Assembly: GCA_029532625.1 (NCBI GenBank)
Contig: JARFXM010000009.1
Coordinates: 3,968,001-4,032,000 of the forward strand
Direction of reading: 5' to 3'
DNA: 64,000 bases
From: Lomentospora prolificans
Taxonomy: Eukaryota > Ascomycota > Sordariomycetes > Microascales > Microascaceae
In this document: piece by piece, positions 55,490-64,000 of the stretch
Numbering within the stretch: position 1 is the stretch's first letter
Layout of the letters: the number at the start of each line of letters is the position of its first letter
Translations under genes and position numbers: made by a program
The notes under the pieces: generated by a model
Told to the model about the DNA's origin: nothing
The model's database searches: none
Seen by the model: only the letters and a program-made list of their open reading frames with translations

Positions 55490-58400
55490 TGCTTTCAATT
55501 CCGATGATGGTCGGCCGGGCTTGCGAGGGGGCAGGAGATGACGAATCGGGCGAGTGCGTGGGCGGGGAGAGAGGAGAGGACCGTTGAACTCGACGATGCG
55601 AGACCTATGTCGCTTGAGAGGGATGTCGCTTAATCGATCGAGAGAAAGTCGAACTTTGCAAAGAGGCCCAAGTACCTTTTTTTCCTTCTTTATTTCGCGT
55701 TCGATTATTGACGTATAAGGTCGCTTTAGCTTATATAGCCGTTTCTACTCGTTAAGAAAGATGAATTTTATCCCGTTGAGCCGGGTGGGAGAGAAAGGGT
55801 TGATGTTCTGGGTTAGGTGGAAATTGCAACGGGCGCATTTACTTGGTGAGCATGAGCCAGCAATCGGAGGGGCTGAGTTAAAAACTCTTGAATAAGCCGA
55901 AGCCCATGCAGCAGGTGTCTTTGGGGGGGAAGCTAGTGGAAACTGTGAGCAAAATGGATTGTAACGGGCTGGCATGCGCAGATGGGGGCTACTGCGGATG
56001 CTAGCCAGCAGAGGCAGAAAGGCACAGGCAACATTGAACGCCAGCTGGCCGAGGGCTAGCTTACGGGGGTAAAAGGAACGGGGTGGAACAGGCGGAAATC
56101 GATTGCGCCAACAGGGTGAGCTGGGGTAAAGGCTGATCTCTGGATTCCCTGGCTGGCTGGCTGGCTACGGCCAGCACTATTGTCAATGGGGTACCTCAAC
56201 CGCCAGCCCAGCCAGGTCTAGTTGTGGCCGGAAATGGATTGGCTACCTCGTGCTTATTAGCCAGCATTGATTTCTTGCACTGACTGTAATCTTCACAAGA
56301 CATCAGACAACATTGAACGTCTGAAGGGAACATGGGCCTAAACCGGGAGGCATTCGAGCCAATTCAACGTTGTCATTTGCAGGAAGAAGCATGGGGTCAA
56401 TTTAATCGGTGGTCGAGTAGGCGTTGCGAAGTACCTGATTTCCTGTCCCATTAGCCGTATCAATGTCTGGGTATGGTGAACTCCGGGGAGGATCTGATGC
56501 AGCAATCTGCAATTTTTTGCGGATTGCTGGCATCTCGCCCGATTCCATCCAATATCTCAGGGCTTAGTCCCAGTTTCTAGTCCCAAGTAATATCCCATAG
56601 CCCATCCAGGTCAATGGATGGATGGACGGAGGCGATCGGCCCTACCACCACTTTAGCATAGCGCTAAAGCATATAAAGGCAGGGATGGCGTGGATCCCGA
56701 GCCTAAGGCGACCACACACACTCGCCCGTCTCCCCAAGTTTTGGTCGGGTGGTCTGGATGGACACCCAGTAAGCAGCCAAGCAGAGCGCAGCATGGTGCA
56801 GAGCAGAGCACACAGAAAGAAGAACAGGGACTTTGGTGTCGACATTACAGTACAAGTACCTTCATAGTGGCGAGGATTGGCCTCGGCAGCCAGGCGAGGT
56901 TGGCTTGAGGGCGCATGGAGTCGGGTACATAACCGGTCCGCGGGAAGTACTCGGCACTACAAAGTATTGATTATTAGTGTTCCTCCCCTAAAGGGATAAC
57001 ATCGAGCGGTTCACTCCGCACAGAGTGATGTCGTATTACGATCCAAGGTTGCTCGAACCCAACCGGTAGCCATCAGACTATCACAGCCACACTATATGAA
57101 CCAACAGATGGATTGTGCACGACGCATTGCGTGCCGCCTAACGTAGCGGTAGGCGTAGGCGATAGGCCAGCGGTAGTGCAGGGAAGGGGAGGGAGAAAAC
57201 AGTCCACGAGGTTGATTGAAAGATGAACCCGCCCAAAGCGCAAGCGTTTCCCCCCCCCCCCGTGCGTGACCCGGCCACGCTCTCGATGCCCAGGCTACCG
57301 GGGGAAGGGGAGAAGACACCCAGTAGTTCTCTTTCAGACGATGCCGAGAAGTACCTCCCTCCCCTCATAGACAGATGTTCACCTTGCCGCTCTCCCAAAG
57401 AGAACGTGCGTCCTCCACCTTTTTCGGACTGCACTGGCCTGCAAAGGATCTTCAACCTGACGACTTATACAGGGCAAGTTAAGGCGGGACGGACGGCAAT
57501 GTAGTATTGCTTGACCGAGTTATAAAAAGATGACGAAGAAAAAAAACTTGAGGTAAATTCATTTACCATCTCAGCGTCACAGAAAGCCGCCAAGCCCAAA
57601 CCGAGCTTGAGAGCCAACGGGTCTGGCTAGCCCAAATGACTAACACCGTGGCGGCTTAACGTGAAGGGACTCTGAAGCCAGCCTTGGATTGTGCACCCTC
57701 TCAGCCGTTGAGTGTGTGGAGAGACCAAAGGGGTATCGAAAGGCATAATGCTAGGTGGGGGAGGGCTGCCATCTCTTAATTCCCGCTGAGCTGCGGATTC
57801 GCCCTGGGGCGAGTTTCGGTGCGTGAGAATGTATGAGGTGCGCCAGGTGTGTGGGATGGGCGCGTCCGTGTCTTTGTTGTGTGATATCCTGGGCTCTGAC
57901 GAAACTTGGGAGGCGAAAACGATGCCCTATGTGAGCACCATGTTTCTTCCTAGCCGAGACCCGCACACTACAAAACCGCCCAAGCCGCTTAGCCAAGTAC
58001 AAGCAGCAAATATGGTCTTTGACACTCCAGCATATTACACCACGCCCTCTCTTAAACAACAGAAAACGCTTAGCCAACATGTGGACAGATAATGACTAGA
58101 AAGTTTGACGGGGTTAAACGGGACCCAGAGGCTAGAATCCATCTTGCTTCGGCTAAAATCCAAGGCTATTACTTGGCACAAAACCTTCCCGGAGCATGTT
58201 CTAAATGCTTCGAAAAGGGAAGGGACCTGATGCGAGGTTGAAACTGCCAGGCCAAAAGGTAATACCTCCTCTTGGGAGTGATCACCACACCCACCCAGGG
58301 TCCAAAGGGAGACACCGGCAACGCCCGTCTCGACTTCTGGACGACATGCACGCTCGCAATGGCTCTATTGCTTGCCTAACCCATCTCCGGAACGAAACAA

Positions 58401-59618
58401 GAATGGCAGATCCTCAATCTTACATCCTCGCACATTCTTGGCCCTCCAGCTGACGGCGGAATGAGTTATTGTCGGGATCGCCCTGGCCTCAAACAGATGG
58501 CCAGAAACTGCGTGCATGCCATGGGGATCGAAAATCGAAACCCTTAGATGTCAACGACCAGGAATAAGCGAGCTTGCATTCAACTGGGATAGTGTCTATC
58601 TCTTCTTTTTTTGCAGGAGGATTCGACCATCTAGCGAGGATAGCCCATGCTTTGAGAGCCTGTACCTTGTTTCGACAAGTTCCAAGATAGGCTGAACGCC
58701 CCCGACCTCGAGGGCCTCAGCCAAAGTCACGTTTCCAAGGTTTCGACTGCTTAATAATCAGGAGCTCTCGCTGGCAGACAAGCTTTCTTGGAGCCACCCT
58801 TCTGGGGCAAGTCAGTCGTCAACGTCACCCTTAAAAAAGATCCAAGACATCACGAGCTCCCATCGCTTGTGTGTGAGGCGGGTGCCTCACATGTACGACA
58901 TGCAACCAATACGCTGATCTTCTTACCGTCCCACCCGACCCTCCCATCTTGAAGCAACCCACAGATGAGCCATCCTAGGTTGGCCGCGATGGAAGGGCCA
59001 GGCTATGTTGTGGCTCTACCAACCTGGGGCGTCTTTAAGCTTCATTCGCGTCAAGGCATGCATACACGCTAAAGCGTCGCGGCGCGCGGAGACTCTGGCC
59101 GAAATGCCTGGGTTCGCTATTGTAGGCTACGCTAAGCACTTCGACTCTTCTCTATCTAAGCTGCTCTCCCAACATCTCGAAAGCTCATTCATTCCCCTCG
59201 TTCAGGGCCTTGTCGATCGCTCATCTTCCAAATGAGGATAGATTCGTAATAAAACATGGTTAAAAGGGGCCGGCTATTGAAGCGAAAAAAAAGAAGGAAA
59301 TTCGGAAAGAAGAAAAAAAGAGAAAAGAAAAGGGAAAAAGAAATCGGAGTAGGTAAGTACATTCCGTCGGCTAACACTCGGCACTCTCTCTTTCTCAATA
59401 TAGCAGACAAACAAGGGATAGCAATGCTGGCGCAAGCATGGGGGGAGGCAGCAGGAGCCAACGCAGCCATCGAACCATTCATCCTCCTCTCGCCCCTATG
59501 GGTGCCAAAGAGGAATGGAGACGGATTCTTGAATCAAAAACAGGGGAAGAAAATAATGTCCAATCTCATGGCTGGTCATCGCGGTCGTCGGATATCCATA
59601 GCTCGGATTGTCCCAAGT
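55490..59618. other. Gene-poor interval (about 4.1 kb) upstream of the bZIP gene
   Basis: No gene is seen. The first 800 bases hold many GCCAGC/GCTGGC words: 55968, 56004, a palindrome GCCAGCTGGC at 56040-56049, CTGG x4 at 56149-56164, 56170, 56202 and 56260. ACATTGAACG occurs at 56031-56040 and 56310-56319. A 12-base C run is at 57250-57261. Frames near 57223, 57823 and 59005 are short and unrecognised. Confidence 0.5.
56149..56164 (+). repeat. CTGG tetranucleotide repeat
   Basis: Four tandem CTGG units, about 660 bases upstream of the bZIP start, inside a cluster of GCCAGC words. Confidence 0.85.
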
Positions 59619-60308
59619 TTAGCAGATGACAATGTTGTGTCTCCTCAGGAGTCGCTCATAGACGGCGAGTCTGTCCCGGAGCTCGGCAATCTTGTCGCGC
59701 TGCTCAGTGATGGTGTTCATACGCTCCTCCAGGGCCCGGTCGGCGCATTCGAATTTATGCTTCCAGTCCCGGACCAATCGGCGCAGATACGCAATCGGCT
59801 CCAGGTGTCGGCAGTCCTTGAGCAACTGCCTTATGCGGACTCTCATGCAGTCATTATCGCGTTCAAGTCGCGCAATCTCGTCGCGGAGCTTGGCGTTCTC
59901 GCGGCTCCTCTTCTCAGCCTGGCAAATAGCGCTCTCGAGAGACTGTCGGAGGGAAGCGTTCTCTTCGCAGAGCTGCCGGACTCGGCAGGTGAGCTTGTCC
60001 TCGCTAGCACGGAGTGCCTCGTTCTCGGCCAGGCTTTTTTTGAGTGAGGACTTGAATTCGCGGACATGGCAGCGGAGATCTTGCTCGGACTTGACTAGAC
60101 TGTTCCATTCGTCGACGGGTACGTGGAGACAGTCCTGGTGCTTGTGGCAGATGGCGGGCTCGCCGCAACGAGGCTTGTGGCGTCGTTCGTGATGGTGATG
60201 ATCATGGTGGTGGTGGTCATGATGGTGATGATGCGATCGAGACCTCTTGAGCTTGACGAACTGGGCGTTGCCCCCGGGAAGGGTCTCGACGTAGACTCGG
60301 GTCGACAT
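59619..60308 (-). CDS. His-rich coiled-coil protein of unknown function
   Basis: I do not recognise a named family. From the ATG at 60308 the product is 229 aa. Residues 1-25 (MSTRVYVETLPGG...) look like a conserved fungal N-terminus. A His/Asp cluster at 26-44 holds thirteen His residues, followed by Cys and His residues at 48-62 (CGEPAICHKHQDCLH), which together could bind metal such as Zn2+, Ni2+ or Cu2+. Residues about 66-225 form a long charged coiled coil (LERDNDCMRVRIRQLL, EQRDKIAELRDRLAVYE). No transmembrane segment is seen. The frame stays open upstream to about 60500 without an ATG, with a plausible CTAAG...CAG acceptor there. A longer protein with an upstream exon, or a 5'-UTR intron, is therefore possible. 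Confidence 0.6.
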   Translation of the reverse strand: MSTRVYVETLPGGNAQFVKLKRSRSHHHHHDHHHHDHHHHERRHKPRCGEPAICHKHQDCLHVPVDEWNSLVKSEQDLRCHVREFKSSLKKSLAENEALRASEDKLTCRVRQLCEENASLRQSLESAICQAEKRSRENAKLRDEIARLERDNDCMRVRIRQLLKDCRHLEPIAYLRRLVRDWKHKFECADRALEERMNTITEQRDKIAELRDRLAVYERLLRRHNIVIC

Positions 60309-63262
60309 GCGGAGGGACTCGTCGTTGAAATCGGGACACGAGCGGTGAGGAGTGAGGCGTGGTGGGTGGCGCGACTTTTCCTTGCGGCAGGTCTCCTCAC
60401 AGATAATCTTGCCGCCGTCGCCCACCTCGATCGTGGAACCCGCCAGTTTTGTTTCGGTGTCAGTATCCTCCTTGATGCCCCGCCTGCTTTGTTGAAAAGC
60501 TTAGCTTGAAATTCTTCTCAAGTTAAGCTTCCCGACAACCCAAGAAGGAAGCAAGGTGCCAAGAATGGTGAGGAAGAGTTCGAATTCCCCTTTTCCTACT
60601 CTCTCTCTCTCTCTCTCTTTCTCTTTGTTCGCTCGCCTACTCTTTGGCGTGTAAAGGGTGTAAGCCGCGCCGATATGTCGAAACGTCAGGAGTGGGATAT
60701 GGAATAGCTCGATGCGGGAAGTATGGTAGCTGGAATGCCGTGGCAAGACAAGGGGGAGCGGAAGTTTGAGGTACTGGACTGAGGATATATACGACTTCTT
60801 TGATTGTTCTTGGAGGGGAATTTCAACTTGCTTTCTTTTCAAAGAAACAAAATAGCAGTGTCCGGGGAGTTTGAGCAAGTGCATATGATCAAAGCAGAAG
60901 GCACACTCTCCCCCACGAGAGGCAAACCCATGAGGGAGCCGCCTCGTGGGGAGGTGTATCTGTACTCACCCATGGAGAAATAGGTGTGTGTGTAAGTCGA
61001 GCTTAGCAGCGATAGAATACAGCATCATTCAGGCAACTCTATTGAAGCGCAGGCCGAATTTACGGCCGACATGGCGAAATGGACATGGCGAAATGGACGG
61101 GGACGCAGGGCCCGGCGCAGGTTTCCTGCCCACGAGGGCCCTGCATATGGCCTTCCTGACGGTGGTGGGTGGGAGTAGGGGTTGAGGTGTAGCAGTGGAT
61201 GAGTAGGCTGTGGCTCGGCCGCGGCTGCTAACCCAGTCGATGGGGGGCCGGGAAGGAGGGGAGTGTCTACGCTTTCTTCTACTCTCACCAACACATTCGC
61301 TAAATAGTGTAAAAAAGGGAGATGCGTCAGGTTTGCTTGTTGGAATATAGTGGGCGGTAGATGGATGCGCTAAAGGAGGGCAGCGGTGGTCATGTACAAG
61401 TAGACGGGCCCACAAAATGGTAAGGATGAGACTTTGAGACTTTGTGTGATGTTGGACCTTGGGATTTTGGGCACGAGCGCGTGGAGCATGTCCAGACTGT
61501 CTCAACCAGACGGTCGCCCTCTTGTGTGCGGTCGATAAATAATCCTTCACGCGCCTGCCCGGGATGGCGTTGGGAGCGAAAAATGAAAGCCACCATTTTA
61601 ATTTTTGTTTATTGAAGAAAAAAAAGTTTTTTTTTTTTTTTTTTGTTTTTCTTTTTTTCCTTTTTGATTTATTTTTCTAGCAGCCTGTTCGTCGGGATGG
61701 TCTGGAAGGCTGTCAAGGAGCTCTGAAAACTAAATCGACAAGTGACGGGTAGATTAGAGATGATGCAGGCACCGAAAACGCTGTGCCAATCAAGCCCGGT
61801 TCTTGGTGGGGAGGGTGGGAGCGACTTGCAGCAAAATCCAAGAGGGAGCAGCTTGTTTAAGCGAGGTTGATCCGAGTGCCAAGCTTTCTGTCGCGCCTCG
61901 CGCTTAAGTGATGGGGAGCCAATCATTGCCCTGGTTCTGGCTCTTCTTGGTGTTCCACCCTGGACAACACTGCCCTTGACATTGCCCCGGCTCCCGCCAG
62001 GATTGCTTCTTCGATTTTGGGAATCATCTCCTTGTAAGGGTGTGAAGCTCATCTTGTCATTGAGCGGGCTCCGAGAGACTGGCGTACACCCTCTTGGCTG
62101 AGGACCATGATTTTCTACGGGCCGGGAACATGTCTCTCGTTGGATTAGGTTCTTCGCGACTTCCTGGTCCTCCAATGAGCCTCATTCTGGTGGCATATCT
62201 GCATTTTGAATGCTTCCCATCATGAACATGGGGCCCTGTTTATAGAGTGCTTCACTACAAAGCTGCTTCGGTCTCGTTCCGCAAAAAGCGTATGCTAGTC
62301 CACATGCCACTCCCGCGGGCCCCAACCGTGGTCTCCGCGGCCTATTCTCCGGCCTAACACCCCATGTACCATCTGAGATATCGGCCTAGGCCTGCCTAAC
62401 TCGTGCAGAGACTTTCCCCCACGCTTCTTCGAGGCTCGGGCTCGGGCTTCGACGTCACGAGTGCATCCCATACCAGTCTCTCGGATCCGATGAGGCGCTG
62501 TCAGGCAGGATCTCTTGTCACTGTACCATCCCATACCAAACTTTCCAGCGCTGCCTAGATAAATTGAGGCCGTCCAGTGGCAAATTTCAAGGGCGAAGGA
62601 TTTCACATCAAAGAATTGAACGGCCAACATGTGCTGCGCATTCTGTAATTTAGTTGCTAACGCGAAGAATACATACCCAAAGAAAATCAAGAAAGGTGGG
62701 AGAGTGAAAAGTATTTCGAGAAATCTAAGTGGATAATCGCAACCTACGGGCCGCCGTTAGATGACGCACGAAAGTGCAGCGGGTGCTTCCCGACCTAGTT
62801 CATGGCCCATCATGGCCCCAACGTGTTTCGTTGATGTGTATATGTGCGTGGTGCAGGCATCTGCATTAAGAGACGCCTTTCTTCTCGAAAGTTCTAAGCT
62901 TAAGCATCATCGAATGCTTCTGTCTACCGTCGCGCGCTACAAACTTAGCCGAACACATCATGGAGTTGTAAGCAGTTCAGTCTATATGAGGTTATTTTAT
63001 AAATGGTTGGTTGAGCGGTCCATCTATATCGAGATATACCAGTGTTCAGGCTTATAGAGGCTTGCCTCGCACTTTCCTCCGCTCGGACACCCACCACCCA
63101 ATCAATGCCCACGGCCGAGTCATGCTAGAAAAAGCAACCTCTGGAGTGACTTTAATACATGAAAAGCTAACCCCAATCACCTGATTCTCAATCTCTTTCA
63201 GTAGACATCGTGCTTCGCCTCCCAACCGGAACTCACTTTATAGGGCATCGTCAATTCATTTC
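60309..63262. other. Gene-poor interval (about 3 kb)
   Basis: No gene I can support. A TC microsatellite lies at about 60597-60620, a 14-base unit (GACATGGCGAAATG) is repeated twice at 61068-61095, and a T run is at 61627-61644. The 168-residue frame at 61669-62175 (minus) has no recognisable domain and biased composition. Confidence 0.5.
61068..61098 (+). repeat. 14-base tandem repeat, 2.2 copies
   Basis: The unit GACATGGCGAAATG occurs at 61068-61081 and 61082-61095, followed by GAC. Confidence 0.85.
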
Positions 63263-64000
63263 CTAAATACATCTGGGTATGTGAAACTCCACGTTCGTAG
63301 TTGCCTGGCCGTGGTGCCTCCTGTCATCGTTGTCTCGTCTCAAACAGCCACGCTTTCTATCAGCCCGCTGGTCCTCATAATACCTCGCGCACTCCCGATA
63401 GTGAGGGTCCCTTTCCGCCCTGTCCCAAAGCTCAGGCGAAGGTCTACGCAGCAGATAGTTGGGTGTGGGCCGGTGCTCCAGGCAATAAGGCGAGGCCCTC
63501 GTCCTATCCGCGAACCTAGCGCATCCGTCCCTCCTGCATCTCGTGTGGTCGCGGCACCGCTGGGTCTCTGGCTCGGCCCTCTCGACGCAGGAGGGATAGT
63601 TGCAGGCGTGTTGGACGCAGTAGGGGGACGGGGCAGCTGCCAGCATGGCGTAGCCAGGAGTCATCGTTGGATGCGCTGGGATGGCCCATTTGGCTGCGAT
63701 GCAGTGCGGCAAGGAGCACTTGTGGACGTTGCAGAGAGCGCTTGGCGGGTTGGTAATGGAGTTGGCGCATTCGCGAATCGTGCATAGATGCGTCGGACAG
63801 TATGCCCTTGACCGGACGGCTCTTCGATCGCAACCCGCAAAGGTACAAACGACGGCGGCGTCTGAGTGAGGCCATGTTAGCGATGGCTTTTTCAAAGAAC
63901 GAGGAGGAAACGGACTCACGGTGGTCGCATCTCTCGAGGGTCTTCTCTCCCTCCATGCTCCGGTATCTTTCACATCCGGGGACAGTGCAGAGTTGATGTC
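63263..64000 (-). CDS. Partial gene: tandem Cys/His repeat protein
   Basis: The 3' part of a gene whose start lies beyond the right edge. Two exons are visible: 64000-63920 and 63861-63263, joined through a 58-nt intron with GTGAGT, GCTAAC and CAG. The readable protein is a tandem array of a C-x4-C-x(n)-C-x2-H module. Copies include CTVPGCERYR...LERCDHH, CTFAGCDRRA...YCPTHLC, CTIRECANSI...LCNVHKC, CSLPHC...YCVQHAC, CNYPSCVERA...RCRDHTRC and CRRDGCARFA...YCLEHRP. Spacing suggests one zinc ion per module. The C-terminal ~70 residues are basic and charged, rich in Arg and Asp. I know no named fungal family with certainty; a nucleic-acid or protein-binding role is only inferred. The intron joins two modules in register, which supports the model. 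Confidence 0.72.
   Translation of the reverse strand, partial: DINSALSPDVKDTGAWRERRPSRDATTVSPFPPRSLKKPSLTWPHSDAAVVCTFAGCDRRAVRSRAYCPTHLCTIRECANSITNPPSALCNVHKCSLPHCIAAKWAIPAHPTMTPGYAMLAAAPSPYCVQHACNYPSCVERAEPETQRCRDHTRCRRDGCARFADRTRASPYCLEHRPTPNYLLRRPSPELWDRAERDPHYRECARYYEDQRADRKRGCLRRDNDDRRHHGQATTNVEFHIPRCI

Noticed and set aside
57001..57080. Possible tRNA B-box-like sequence (TGCTCGAACCC)
   Set aside because: No matching A box or cloverleaf could be folded around it by eye.
59256..60047. 263-residue plus-strand frame
   Set aside because: It lies antisense to the His-rich coiled-coil gene; its protein is low-quality and mirrors the GC-rich codons of that gene.
60501..60884. 127-residue minus-strand frame as an upstream exon of the coiled-coil gene
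   Set aside because: It is in no clear splice register with the coiled-coil frame and contains a Glu/Arg block made by a TC microsatellite.
61669..62175. 168-residue minus-strand frame
   Set aside because: Composition biased to Arg, Ser and Pro, no family resemblance, and no supporting splice or promoter context.

Overview
The window is nuclear DNA from a filamentous ascomycete (Pezizomycotina, most likely Sordariomycetes). Genes are interrupted by short introns, mostly 50-100 nt, with GT...CTAAC/GCTAAC...AG signals. The gene set is typically fungal: DAD1 of the DASH complex, Rho4, a Kip2/KipA kinesin, a fungal-type Sec9, a PMR1 Ca2+/Mn2+ ATPase and a patatin/NB-ARC NOD-like receptor. There are no bacterial-style operons. 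I saw no rRNA, recognisable tRNA, transposon ORF or CRISPR array.

Layout, left to right. 1-2684: gene-free leader. 2685-5623 (+): kinesin. 5624-10587: almost 5 kb with no gene I can support. 10588-12402 (+): membrane-anchored HxRRGD glycosyltransferase-like protein. 13511-15657 (-): vezatin/Inp2-like peroxisome protein. 17164-17616 (+): EMC6. 17980-20535 (-): GTPBP1-like GTPase. 22101-23575 (+): Sec9. 23905-26145 (+): Dhr2-like DEAH helicase. 26411-26961 (+): SDHAF3. 27148-30883 (-): patatin-NB-ARC-TPR receptor. 31653-32960 (+): Qri7. 33256-35771 (-): COG4. 36908-40318 (-): PMR1. 42185-44138 (+): Rad21 cohesin kleisin. 45810-47537 (+): Dbr1. 48054-48714 (-): elongin C. 49840-50841 (+): Rho4. 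52066-52607 (-): DAD1. 54005-55489 (-): YAP-type bZIP factor. 59619-60308 (-): His-rich coiled-coil protein. 63263-64000 (-): partial gene for a protein of tandem Cys/His repeats.

The genes are mostly independent housekeeping loci. Several fall into shared processes: Golgi and secretion (COG4, PMR1, Sec9, the glycosyltransferase-like protein, EMC6, Rho4), chromosome segregation (Rad21, DAD1), RNA metabolism (Dbr1, Dhr2-like helicase), and mitochondria (SDHAF3, Qri7). The most unusual accessory genes are the NLR-like receptor, the Cys/His-repeat protein at the right edge, the His-rich coiled-coil protein, and the GTPase lacking the usual catalytic His. Short GCCAGC/GCTGGC clusters recur about 300-800 bp upstream of several start codons, and a TTGTACAGTA element recurs in gene-free DNA. 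Exon borders were placed by eye from splice signals and reading-frame continuity, without transcript data.
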